A DNA stretch of 13,680 nucleotides from Eubacteriales bacterium (GTDB taxonomy: Bacteria; Bacillota; Clostridia; JANYKE01): positions 1-13,680 of the forward strand of contig JANYKE010000229.1 in the NCBI GenBank assembly GCA_025361685.1, read 5' to 3'. Under the pieces are notes generated by a model, which did no database searches, was not told the DNA's origin, and saw only the letters and a program-made list of their open reading frames with translations. Position 1 is the stretch's first letter. The number at the start of each line of letters is the position of its first letter. The translations under genes were made by a program, and so were the position numbers. Shown in pieces: positions 6,976-13,680 of the stretch.

Positions 6976-7635
6976 TTGAAATACTCTGATGTTATATGCA
7001 GGAACTCATTGTTTAAAGGATTTAATGAGAAGGATTTAGAATTGATGCTTTCATGTCTTTCCGCAGTAACGCGTCAATACAAGAAAAACAAATTTGTTCT
7101 GATGAAGGGCGAAAGAGTAAATCATATCGGTATTGTGCTAAGCGGAAAACTTACCGTGTTCAGCGAGGACGCTGATGGCAATCGAAATATTCTTTCTGAA
7201 ATTGTGCCGGGTGAGATGTTTGCCGAAGCATTTGCGTTTGCCGAAAATCCAAGAAGCACAGTTTATGTGCAGGCAACAGCAAAAAGTGAGGTACTGAATA
7301 TTGACTATAAAAAAATTGTGGCGACATGCAACAAGGCATGTTCTTTTCACTCTAATATGATTGGGAATATGCTAAAAATTCTTTCGGGCAAGATACTTAT
7401 GTTAAACAGTAAACTGGATATAATTTCAAAACGAACAACGCGCAAAAAACTAGCAGCTTTTTTTGAGAAGCAAAAAGTTAATTTTGATTCAAATGTTTTC
7501 ACAATAAATTTTAACAGAGAAGAATTGGCCGATTATCTTTTTATCGACAGAAGTTCAATGTCGAGGGAACTATGCAAAATGCGTGACGAGGGACTGATTA
7601 AATTCAAAAAAAAACAATTTGAAATTGTTGAATAG
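6976..7635 (+). CDS. Crp/Fnr-family transcriptional regulator
   Basis: A 219-residue protein with an N-terminal cyclic-nucleotide-binding-type beta-roll (about 8-120; LSGKLTVF and PGEMFAEAFAF match the family), a long dimerisation helix (about 120-145) and a C-terminal winged helix-turn-helix (about 165-219). The recognition region reads NREELADYLFIDRSSMSREL. The N terminus has no FNR-type cysteine cluster: cysteines are scattered (one near residue 9, one near 27, two in ATCNKAC near 113-117), so an FNR-like [4Fe-4S] sensor is not indicated and the ligand is unknown. The start is TTG at 6976, with AAAGGA 7 bases upstream. It is divergent from the Fe-S protein gene, with which it shares the 97-base promoter region, and probably regulates that gene and itself. 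A strong terminator follows. Confidence 0.92.
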   Translation: MKYSDVICRNSLFKGFNEKDLELMLSCLSAVTRQYKKNKFVLMKGERVNHIGIVLSGKLTVFSEDADGNRNILSEIVPGEMFAEAFAFAENPRSTVYVQATAKSEVLNIDYKKIVATCNKACSFHSNMIGNMLKILSGKILMLNSKLDIISKRTTRKKLAAFFEKQKVNFDSNVFTINFNREELADYLFIDRSSMSRELCKMRDEGLIKFKKKQFEIVE

Positions 7636-7710
7636 CAATTAGATATGAGATAATATAAGAGTAAAGATTGGTGACAGAAATCATATTTGATTTTGAAATT
7701 TTTGCAATAA

Positions 7711-7742
7711 AAAACTCGCTTCCTTTCTCGGAAGCGAGTTTT
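7711..7742. terminator. Strong bidirectional intrinsic terminator
   Basis: Arms 7711-7723 and 7730-7742 (AAAACTCGCTTCC and its exact complement) form a 13-bp stem around the loop TTTCTC. The inner ten pairs are GC-rich, and the outer A and T tracts serve as the U-run on either strand. It lies between the convergent regulator and lipoprotein genes and should end both transcripts. Confidence 0.93.
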
Positions 7743-7785
7743 AATTTTAATCTAGCTCATATAATTCACACAATTATTTATCTAA

Positions 7786-9570
7786 TCAACCCAAACCTTT
7801 TTCTTTGATCTTTGCATTTATTTCATCAATAAGAGTTCCGGCATTTAGGCTATTACATTTATCTGTGAATGCTTTCCATGCGCCTTCGAAATTCTCCGGT
7901 TTTGAAGCAACAACCCTGGTGAGTTCCGGTTCATACCATGCTTCATTCATAAGCTGTGTTCCATTAGCAGTATCATATGCCGGACTTCTGAGAAGGTTAA
8001 TTTCAGTAGTTAGCGGTGAAGTAACAGCATTCTTTTCTGCTTGTTTGGCTATAACATGTTTTGTGATCCACTCAGGATAAATGCTCGTTGCTTCTGGTGT
8101 ATTCCAGCCAAGTTCAATACCGGCTATTTGTCTAAATTGTGTTGAAGGATAGAGTTCCCAGATTTTCATCTGTGCTCCTGAAATTGTCTTTGATTCAGGT
8201 AGTGTTCTTACGGCCTGGCCCTGTGCATTTTTCTGCCAATTCTTGCCGTCACCTTTGAAACCATATCTCATGAAATCAATTCCATCCGGTGAATAAAGCC
8301 ATTCATATATCATAAGTATTCTTTGAACTTTAGTTTGGTCAGATCCAACTTTTGCATTAATGCAAGTTGTCTGAACCTCAGGAGGACGCGCACACCACAC
8401 CGGGTTTTGTCCGGGAGAAAGTGCCAAAGGAGGGATTTCTTTAAGAACATCTTCCGCAGTTGGAATTCTGCCGCCATACAAGTCTTTCAAATTCGCATAG
8501 AAGCTTGGGTTATTTTGGAGCTGAATACCGTCAAATTGTGAAAAGTTTGTTGCAATCCAGTATTCATCAGCATTGGAGTATGAACTTCCAAGTTTCTCCT
8601 GTGAGAACAAATCCCAAGATTTTGCAGTTCCGGCGAGACAGTTTGGATCCAAAGCTTTGTCATTGAAAAGTTTGTTCCAATATTGTAAAGCAGGCTTAAG
8701 TCTTTGTGACAAGAATCCGGGAACCCATTTGCCGGCGTACGTACCGGTATCCTCTTTTACCCAGCTATATGTGTCTACCCAAGGAATGTAGTGGAACTGC
8801 CATGTAAATCCACCATATCCATAGCGGATGCCGTTGGTTGTCGAAGTTAACGCTTTAAATAATGCATACTGATCATCAACGGTCTTTATTGGATTGGTAT
8901 CTGTGTTAATGCCTGCTTTTCTAGCCCAATCATCACGATAGAAGTTGGCAACGGCATAACCAATATCTGTACGAATAAGTGGATAATTGGCATAAGGAAG
9001 ACCAGGGTAGAAACCATCACTTGAAGCTGCCTTCATACCTCTCATTTGAGGAGAATCGTCATATGTCTTCTTAATCAATGGATAATCGTTTAACCATGAA
9101 GGATTAATGTGTGTAAAAACATTACTCTTATTGAGCGTTAAAAAAGCTGTTGAAGTAACATCAATTCTTAACAAATCGGGTAATGTATCTGCTGAAGCTC
9201 TGCTCATTATAACTTCAGGCGGAACTACCTCAACACTAATCGAGGCATTAAACATCTTTTGTATTGCATTTCCCAAATCATCTTTGCCAAGATCGACTGA
9301 GGCAGTTGACCAACCGACACTGAGATTAACATGATCTTTTAACTTGCTAGCGTCAATTACATTACCCTCAGATATAGGTACACCTTCTACAATAACTGAA
9401 CCTCCTCCACTCGGATTAGATGAATCAGCAGGTTGTGTTGTAGTAATAGTGTTGCCGAATTCATCCACATATTGAATCTCTTCGACCGGAGCTGTAGATT
9501 TTGGTGCGCAAGCAGCCAGAGAGACTACCATTCCAACAACTAGTGCGAAACTAAGAATTTTTCTTATCAT
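7786..9570 (-). CDS. Extracellular solute-binding lipoprotein (ABC type, orphan)
   Basis: A 594-residue protein with a lipoprotein signal: MIRK, a hydrophobic core and the lipobox LAAC, with C21 as the lipidated residue. A low-complexity linker (about 22-65, with PADSSNPSGGGS) is followed by a large family-1-type binding domain. Features such as the DTLPDLLRID region and the C-terminal EWLYSPDGIDFMRYGFKGDGKNW segment resemble LipO/YtcQ-like binding proteins, often tied to sugar or oligosaccharide uptake in Bacillota; the ligand is not predictable. Translation starts at ATG 9570, behind a perfect AAGGAGG 8 bases away. The usual membrane permease genes (two, UgpA/UgpE type) are absent from both flanks, so it either partners with a transporter encoded elsewhere or senses or binds a ligand on its own. 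I see no confident sigma-A promoter before it; the divergent gap holds several inverted repeats. Confidence 0.88.
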   Translation of the reverse strand: MIRKILSFALVVGMVVSLAACAPKSTAPVEEIQYVDEFGNTITTTQPADSSNPSGGGSVIVEGVPISEGNVIDASKLKDHVNLSVGWSTASVDLGKDDLGNAIQKMFNASISVEVVPPEVIMSRASADTLPDLLRIDVTSTAFLTLNKSNVFTHINPSWLNDYPLIKKTYDDSPQMRGMKAASSDGFYPGLPYANYPLIRTDIGYAVANFYRDDWARKAGINTDTNPIKTVDDQYALFKALTSTTNGIRYGYGGFTWQFHYIPWVDTYSWVKEDTGTYAGKWVPGFLSQRLKPALQYWNKLFNDKALDPNCLAGTAKSWDLFSQEKLGSSYSNADEYWIATNFSQFDGIQLQNNPSFYANLKDLYGGRIPTAEDVLKEIPPLALSPGQNPVWCARPPEVQTTCINAKVGSDQTKVQRILMIYEWLYSPDGIDFMRYGFKGDGKNWQKNAQGQAVRTLPESKTISGAQMKIWELYPSTQFRQIAGIELGWNTPEATSIYPEWITKHVIAKQAEKNAVTSPLTTEINLLRSPAYDTANGTQLMNEAWYEPELTRVVASKPENFEGAWKAFTDKCNSLNAGTLIDEINAKIKEKGLG

Positions 9571-9634
9571 TTTCTCGTCCTCCTTATAAAAATACGGTAA
9601 ATATTTTGTTAACTTACGTTTATTTCAACTTGCT

Positions 9635-9651
9635 ATGTATTCATGATACAT
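9635..9651. repeat. Inverted repeat ATGTAT-N5-ATACAT
   Basis: A perfect 6-bp dyad with a 5-base spacer lies 65-81 bases upstream of the lipoprotein start codon. On the minus strand it contains TATCAT, a possible -10 without a good -35. It could be an operator for the lipoprotein gene, but chance occurrence in AT-rich DNA is not excluded. Confidence 0.3.
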
Positions 9652-9659
9652 TAAGAAAG

Positions 9660-9682
9660 TGAAAAAGGAAATACCTTTTTCA
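9660..9682. repeat. Perfect 9-bp hairpin in the divergent promoter region
   Basis: TGAAAAAGG and CCTTTTTCA pair perfectly around an AAATA loop. The hairpin lies between the divergent lipoprotein and glycosyltransferase genes, upstream of both coding regions. It might be a regulator site or a transcriptional insulator; no long U-run follows on the plus strand. Confidence 0.4.
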
Positions 9683-9686
9683 TATA

Positions 9687-9734
9687 ATTTACAAATTATT
9701 TACAATTGGCAATTGAGTGGGAATCGATTTACAA
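9687..9734 (+). repeat. Three direct repeats ATTTACAA before the GT2 operon
   Basis: Copies lie at 9687-9694, 9698-9705 and 9727-9734. The first two are 11 bases apart, one helical turn, and the third contains the TTTACA -35 box. Paired TTWACA hexamers at an 11-base period are the pattern bound by PhoP/PhoB-type response regulators in Gram-positive bacteria. The match is suggestive, but the DNA is AT-rich and the third copy is out of register (29 bases). Confidence 0.4.
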
Positions 9735-9756
9735 TAAGGCTTTTCTGTGTTATGAT
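9728..9756 (+). promoter_or_regulatory. Sigma-A promoter of the glycosyltransferase-pgi operon
   Basis: TTTACA (9728-9733), a 17-base spacer and TATGAT (9751-9756), preceded by the extended -10 bases TG, form a good promoter. Transcription would begin near 9763, about 35 bases before the ATG at 9798. No other strong promoter is seen before the genes that follow. Confidence 0.7.
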
Positions 9757-9797
9757 TACGTTTGAAAATAATTTAATATTTTTTGGGAGCATTATTT

Positions 9798-11066
9798 ATG
9801 TTAAGTACACTGGTTGTTAACTCTATTCTCACCATTTATTCTTTTGTAATGCTTTTATATGGTGGATACTATTTGTTTACATCCGTATTTGGGTTTTTCA
9901 AGGTTAAGCAATATCCACACACCTCCGAGACCACCAAATTTGCCGTTATTATTGCTGCAAGAGACGAAGCAGCAATTATAGAAAATCTTATTGTTTCATT
10001 AAAACATCAGAAGTATCCTGATGATATGTATGATATTTTCGTTGTCCCAAACAATTGTACGGATAATACAGCTGAAATTGCTGCCGGTGCCGGAGCATTG
10101 GTTGTTGAATGCACAGACGAAGTCAGAAATAAGGGTGAAGTATTATCTTTCATTTTTAGATACATTATTAAGAATAGAGATGTATATGATGCTTATTGCG
10201 TTTTTGATGCTGATAACCTTGTACATCCTGGGTTTCTTCAGGCAATGAATGATGCGTTGAACAATGGTGTTAAGATTGCACAAGGTTACAGGGACAGCAA
10301 AAATCCGGCTGACTCATTTTTTGCCGGCTATACATCAATATATTATTGGGTTATAAATGGTTTCGTAAACCAGTCCAGAATGGTTTTGGGTTTATCCGGT
10401 CTGCTTAACGGCACAGGGTTTATGGTTGCATCGGATGTTATTCGAGAACATGGTTTTGAAACCACTACGTTGACCGAGGATCTGGAATTTTCCGGACAGT
10501 GCGCGCTTAATGGATACACCATAAAATGGATTCCTAATGCAATTACATTTGATGAACAGCCGCTAACTTTTGCGGATTCATGGAAACAGAGACGGCGTTG
10601 GTCTACCGGTACTGTTCAGTGTATGCAAAAATACGCTAAAAGCCTATTTGCCAGATTACTAAAGGACAGAAAAATAGTCTTCTGGGATCTGCTTTTGCTT
10701 TACATTTCTCCGATAGTGCAGGTTGTTGGAATAATTCCAATCGCAATTTTTATCTTGCTTAACCTTTTTAACATTTCTGTGACAGGGAGTATGGCTGTGC
10801 TTCAAGCGTGTGTTATTTCAATCTTGATTACATTTGGTTCAGCATTATTATCGAGCATTATATCAGCATTTGCAGTTGTGTTAAAGGAAAAGAAGAATGT
10901 GTTCGAAGTGTTTGGTTCTGTATTTACTTTTGCATTTTTTATTCTTACGTGGATACCGATAAATATATTATCTGTATTTACAAGAGATTGTGTATGGCAG
11001 CCTATTAAGCATACCAGAACTCTACAACTTTCAGACATAGAAGAATTTGTAACTGATAACGAATAA
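9798..11066 (+). CDS. Membrane glycosyltransferase, family 2
   Basis: A 422-residue protein with one N-terminal membrane segment (about 4-30), a GT2 catalytic domain (about 45-285) and about four C-terminal membrane segments (about 290-400). GT2 motifs are clear: AARDE (nucleotide binding, 53-57), the metal-binding DAD (137-139), TED with the likely catalytic acid (226-228), and QRRRW (264-268). The QxxRW motif is typical of polymer-forming GT2 enzymes such as cellulose, chitin, hyaluronan and poly-N-acetylglucosamine synthases, so a processive reaction from a UDP-sugar is plausible. I chose ATG 9798, with GGGAG 8 bases upstream, over an in-frame TTG at 9783 that overlaps this binding site. 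A second glycosyltransferase starts 15 bases after the stop. The exact sugar and product are unknown; there is no PilZ domain, so direct c-di-GMP control is not indicated. Confidence 0.9.
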   Translation: MLSTLVVNSILTIYSFVMLLYGGYYLFTSVFGFFKVKQYPHTSETTKFAVIIAARDEAAIIENLIVSLKHQKYPDDMYDIFVVPNNCTDNTAEIAAGAGALVVECTDEVRNKGEVLSFIFRYIIKNRDVYDAYCVFDADNLVHPGFLQAMNDALNNGVKIAQGYRDSKNPADSFFAGYTSIYYWVINGFVNQSRMVLGLSGLLNGTGFMVASDVIREHGFETTTLTEDLEFSGQCALNGYTIKWIPNAITFDEQPLTFADSWKQRRRWSTGTVQCMQKYAKSLFARLLKDRKIVFWDLLLLYISPIVQVVGIIPIAIFILLNLFNISVTGSMAVLQACVISILITFGSALLSSIISAFAVVLKEKKNVFEVFGSVFTFAFFILTWIPINILSVFTRDCVWQPIKHTRTLQLSDIEEFVTDNE

Positions 11067-11081
11067 TAACGGAGGATAATA

Positions 11082-12206
11082 ATGTCAAGGAGAATCCTGA
11101 TTTTGTCTTCAGACATAACCGGAAGAGGACATAAAAGCATTTCTGATTCGATTGTTGAGGAATTCGACATTTTTGAAGGTGAAGAGATAAACGTTAAGGT
11201 AATAGATTGTTTTGTTATGACCGGGAGTTTTGCTAAGATGATTGGCAAATCTTACGGAACAGTGACACGCAATGCAAAGTTTATTTGGAAAATGATTTGG
11301 GACATATCAACCAATCGTCCGGAAATATTTATTGAAATGACTGAAAATGCGCTTAGGGAAAAACTGTTGGAGTGGATTAAAGAGTTTAATCCTGATTTGA
11401 TTTTGTCGGTTCATCCAAATTTCAATGCTCCGATGATAAACATTATGAGGGAATCTAAAATTAAAATACCTTTTGTCATTTTCCTTGCGGATATTATCAG
11501 CATTTCCAAAATGTGGGTTGATAAGAGGGCTGATTTAATATTGTGTCCAACCGAAGAATCTAAAGGGCGGGCTTTGTCATTCGGAATTGATGAGCGCAAG
11601 CTAAAGGTGACAGGGTTTCCCGTAAGAAAAAGATTTTGTGAAAAGGACGGGCATATCTTTTGGGGTGAAAAGTATGACCCCAAAACGCAGCTGGAATGTC
11701 TGCTGATGAGTGGCGGTGAGGGTTCCACCAACATGAAAGCAATTGCTGTTATATTAATGACAAAGTTTAATTGTAAAGTGCGAATCGTAACCGGTAATAA
11801 TACAGCTTTAAGGAAGAGACTTGAGAGCACACTTGTGCCGGAATACAATGGCAGAGTTGAAGTGTTTGGGTTTGTTGACAATATACAGGAATTGATGTTT
11901 ATTTCAGACATTGCATTTGTGAGGGGGAGTCCAAATGTTATGATGGAAGCTATAATGTGTAATGTGCCAATTGTAATCACGGGATTTCTTCCGGGGCAGG
12001 AGAGCGAAAATTCTCAGATTATAGAGAAATACAATCTTGGAGTAGAGTGCTATAATAATAAGAATATTGAAAAGGTCATGAACGATTTGCTTGCCAACGG
12101 AGCAGAGAAGCTAAATAGTATAAAGGTTAGTCAGCGAGAATATAGAGAGCCCGGGGCGGCTGCAAACATTGCAAGATTTGTCATTGATCTTATTGACAAA
12201 CAGTAA
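11082..12206 (+). CDS. MGDG-synthase/UgtP-like glycosyltransferase
   Basis: A 374-residue, soluble or membrane-associated glycosyltransferase of the GT28 fold. The N-terminal acceptor domain carries GRGHKSISDSI (from G14), matching the GxGH loop of monogalactosyldiacylglycerol synthases and Bacillus UgtP. The C-terminal domain has LLMSGGEGS (about 206-214) and GFVDNIQELM, then RGSPNVMMEA and GFLPGQESEN. Canonical family members read PGG(I/L)T..EA at the donor loop, so RGSPN is a variant. The likely reaction is transfer of glucose or galactose from a UDP-sugar to a lipid such as diacylglycerol on the inner face of the membrane. GGAGG lies 6 bases before the ATG and the gap to the GT2 gene is 15 bases, so the two are co-expressed and may act in one pathway. 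The lipid acceptor is inferred from family only. Confidence 0.85.
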   Translation: MSRRILILSSDITGRGHKSISDSIVEEFDIFEGEEINVKVIDCFVMTGSFAKMIGKSYGTVTRNAKFIWKMIWDISTNRPEIFIEMTENALREKLLEWIKEFNPDLILSVHPNFNAPMINIMRESKIKIPFVIFLADIISISKMWVDKRADLILCPTEESKGRALSFGIDERKLKVTGFPVRKRFCEKDGHIFWGEKYDPKTQLECLLMSGGEGSTNMKAIAVILMTKFNCKVRIVTGNNTALRKRLESTLVPEYNGRVEVFGFVDNIQELMFISDIAFVRGSPNVMMEAIMCNVPIVITGFLPGQESENSQIIEKYNLGVECYNNKNIEKVMNDLLANGAEKLNSIKVSQREYREPGAAANIARFVIDLIDKQ

Positions 12207-12232
12207 TGTGAGTTCGTTAAATGGAGGAGTAA

Positions 12233-13528
12233 ATGGATGATATTAAGATCGCATTTCGCGATATAGACGACACATCATATGAGAATATTTTTGGCCGATT
12301 TGCAGAAGAAATAGTCCGGTGTCATGCGGCCATTCACAATAAATCAGGATTGGGTAACGAATATTTGGGCTGGCTCGAAAAACCAAGAGACTACGATAGA
12401 GATGAATTTAATCGCATATCCGTTGCCGCCCAAAAGGTTAGAGATGACTCAGATGTGTTTCTTATTATTGGCATCGGCGGCTCATATCTTGGAGCACGCG
12501 CAGCAATTGAGGCGCTCAGCAATAATTTTTATAACCAAGTTAATCCCGTGCAAATTTATTTCATAGGCCATAACATGAGTTCTTCATACATTTCTGATTT
12601 GCTCGAGCTTATCAAGGACAAGCGTGTTTCAGTTAATGTTATTTCAAAATCCGGAACGACAACAGAACCTGCGCTCGCATTTCGACTTGTCAAACAGATG
12701 ATGGAAGAAAAGTACGGAGAAGATGCATCAAAAAGGATATATGTGACTACGGATGAAAAACGCGGAGCTTTGAAGGCGCTGGCAGATTTACAAGGATATG
12801 AATGCTTTGTTATTCCGGATGATATTGGCGGAAGATATTCAGTGCTAACTCCGGTTGGACTACTGCCAATTGCTGTCGCCGGCATAGACATTAATGAATT
12901 GATGCGGGGCGCCGGTGAAGGAATGACTGAATATGCAAGCACTGATTATATTAATAATGAGTGCTATAAATATGTTGTTTGTAGAAATTTGCAATATCGC
13001 TTAGGCAAAAAGGTGGAAGTCTTGGTCAACTATGAACCCAATATGGCATTTTTCGGACAGTGGTGGGAACAACTTTACGGGGAGAGCGAAGGCAAGGATG
13101 GCAAAGGACTTTTCCCGACATCGGCAAACTTTACCACCGATCTTCATTCGCTTGGCCAATTTATTCAGGAAGGAAGTCCTATACTTTTTGAAACCGTAAT
13201 TGATATTATTGAACCGCGCATTGGACTTGCTATTCCCCAAATACCCGATGCAAAAGACGGCCTTGATTATCTTGAGGGTGAAGAAATACAGTATGTGAAT
13301 CGGACGGCGATGGAGGGTACGATCGAGGCGCATAACAGAGGCAAGGTTTCAAACATAATTATTTCCATTCCCAGAATGAATGAGTATTATATGGGCAAAT
13401 TGATATTCTTGTTTGAGAAGGCCTGTGGCGTAAGCGGCTACATGCTTGGCGTTAATCCGTTTAATCAGCCGGGAGTTGAAGAATATAAGACTAGTATGTT
13501 CAAACTCTTGGGCAAACCCGGATTTTAG
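12233..13528 (+). CDS. pgi: Glucose-6-phosphate isomerase
   Basis: Interconverts glucose 6-phosphate and fructose 6-phosphate in the cytoplasm. The 431-residue length is that of the shorter bacterial PGI type. IGIGGSYLGARA (phosphate-binding region) and SKSGTTTEPALAFR are typical. The first family signature, DDIGGRYSVLTPVG, has G199, G200 and R201. Likely catalytic residues are E284 in GESEGK, H305 in DLHSLGQ and K419 in NQPGVEEYK, the second signature. GGAGG lies 5 bases before the ATG, and the gap to the GT28 gene is only 26 bases with no terminator, so it is probably read from the glycosyltransferase promoter. That placement may tie hexose-phosphate supply to glycolipid or polysaccharide synthesis. 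It looks complete and normal. Confidence 0.97.
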   Translation: MDDIKIAFRDIDDTSYENIFGRFAEEIVRCHAAIHNKSGLGNEYLGWLEKPRDYDRDEFNRISVAAQKVRDDSDVFLIIGIGGSYLGARAAIEALSNNFYNQVNPVQIYFIGHNMSSSYISDLLELIKDKRVSVNVISKSGTTTEPALAFRLVKQMMEEKYGEDASKRIYVTTDEKRGALKALADLQGYECFVIPDDIGGRYSVLTPVGLLPIAVAGIDINELMRGAGEGMTEYASTDYINNECYKYVVCRNLQYRLGKKVEVLVNYEPNMAFFGQWWEQLYGESEGKDGKGLFPTSANFTTDLHSLGQFIQEGSPILFETVIDIIEPRIGLAIPQIPDAKDGLDYLEGEEIQYVNRTAMEGTIEAHNRGKVSNIIISIPRMNEYYMGKLIFLFEKACGVSGYMLGVNPFNQPGVEEYKTSMFKLLGKPGF

Positions 13529-13581
13529 CGGATTGTTATAAATGACTGTTAAAAGTACAATTGGGAGGAAGTCTTCATATT

Positions 13582-13680
13582 ATGAAGGACACTGAAAAAA
13601 ATAATTCAAAAACTTATAGAGCAAGGAAAATAATACTCATTATTCTGATTTGTGTTGTAACGGTAATTGCGGTGCCTTTA
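13582..13680 (+). CDS. N terminus of an unknown membrane protein (3' end outside window)
   Basis: Thirty-three codons are visible: a polar, lysine-rich start (MKDTEKNNSKTYRARK) followed by a hydrophobic run (IILIILICVVTVIAVPL) that should be a signal anchor or first membrane segment with the N terminus in the cytoplasm. There is no lipobox in the visible part. GGGAGG lies 13 bases before the ATG, longer than usual, so a rare upstream start such as ATT at 13579 cannot be excluded. The gap to pgi is 53 bases without a terminator, so it probably belongs to the same operon. The family cannot be recognised from this fragment. Confidence 0.7.
   Translation, partial: MKDTEKNNSKTYRARKIILIILICVVTVIAVPL

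Noticed and set aside
7636..7710. Small gene or RNA between the regulator and the terminator
   Set aside because: I see no open frame with a ribosome binding site and no stable structure apart from the terminator that follows.
9783..11066. TTG start at 9783 for the GT2 enzyme
   Set aside because: The ribosome binding site GGGAG overlaps the first codons of that version; the ATG at 9798 is at the right distance from it.
11411..11980. Long antisense frame (189 codons) opposite the GT28 gene
   Set aside because: It lies wholly inside a well-supported gene, shows no domain or ribosome binding site, and looks like a codon-bias shadow.

Overview
The window looks like chromosomal DNA of an AT-rich Bacillota species, most likely an anaerobe of class Clostridia. 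The reasons are the base composition, the strong AGGAGG-type ribosome binding sites, the sigma-A-type promoters (TTGATA-17-TATACT, TTTACA-17-TATGAT), a Gram-positive lipoprotein with lipobox LAAC, PAS-GGDEF-HD-GYP proteins, a ferredoxin-like protein paired with a Crp/Fnr regulator, and a UgtP/MGDG-synthase-type glycosyltransferase. Species cannot be read from the sequence. I see no rRNA, tRNA, CRISPR array, transposase, phage gene or riboswitch.

Layout. (1) 2-4851, plus strand: a tightly packed run of five genes. These are a multi-PAS GGDEF/HD-GYP c-di-GMP protein cut by the left edge, a GNAT acetyltransferase, the two enzymes of de novo lipoate synthesis (lipB, lipA), and a ZIP-family metal transporter. 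Gaps are 0-45 bases, so co-transcription is likely. (2) 4886-6004, minus strand: a membrane-bound GGDEF diguanylate cyclase with its own promoter. (3) 6156-7635: a divergent pair, a cysteine-rich ferredoxin-like protein (minus) and a Crp/Fnr-type regulator (plus). They share one short promoter region in which the two -10 boxes overlap and a perfect 14-bp dyad sits on the minus-strand -35. (4) 7711-7742: a strong bidirectional terminator between convergent genes. (5) 7786-9570, minus strand: an orphan solute-binding lipoprotein with no permease genes beside it. (6) 9798 to the right edge, plus strand: an apparent operon of a membrane GT2 glycosyltransferase, a GT28/MGDG-synthase-like glycosyltransferase, glucose-6-phosphate isomerase (pgi) and the start of an unknown membrane protein. 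Its promoter is good and is preceded by ATTTACAA direct repeats.

How it fits together. Two c-di-GMP genes flank the lipoate/metal block: one is probably a phosphodiesterase with a degenerate cyclase motif, the other an intact cyclase. The Fe-S/Crp pair looks like a small redox or nitrosative-stress regulatory unit in which the regulator probably controls both genes. The last operon most plausibly makes a sugar-containing envelope component (glycolipid, or a polymer started on one), with Pgi at the glucose-6-P/fructose-6-P node that feeds nucleotide sugars.

Most genes belong to known families, and I do not see a clearly new multi-gene defence or mobile system. The observations most worth following are the shared divergent promoter with its dyads (6897-6960), the three-cysteine second cluster and extra cysteine motifs of the ferredoxin-like protein, and the glycosyltransferase operon with Pho-box-like 11-bp-period repeats.
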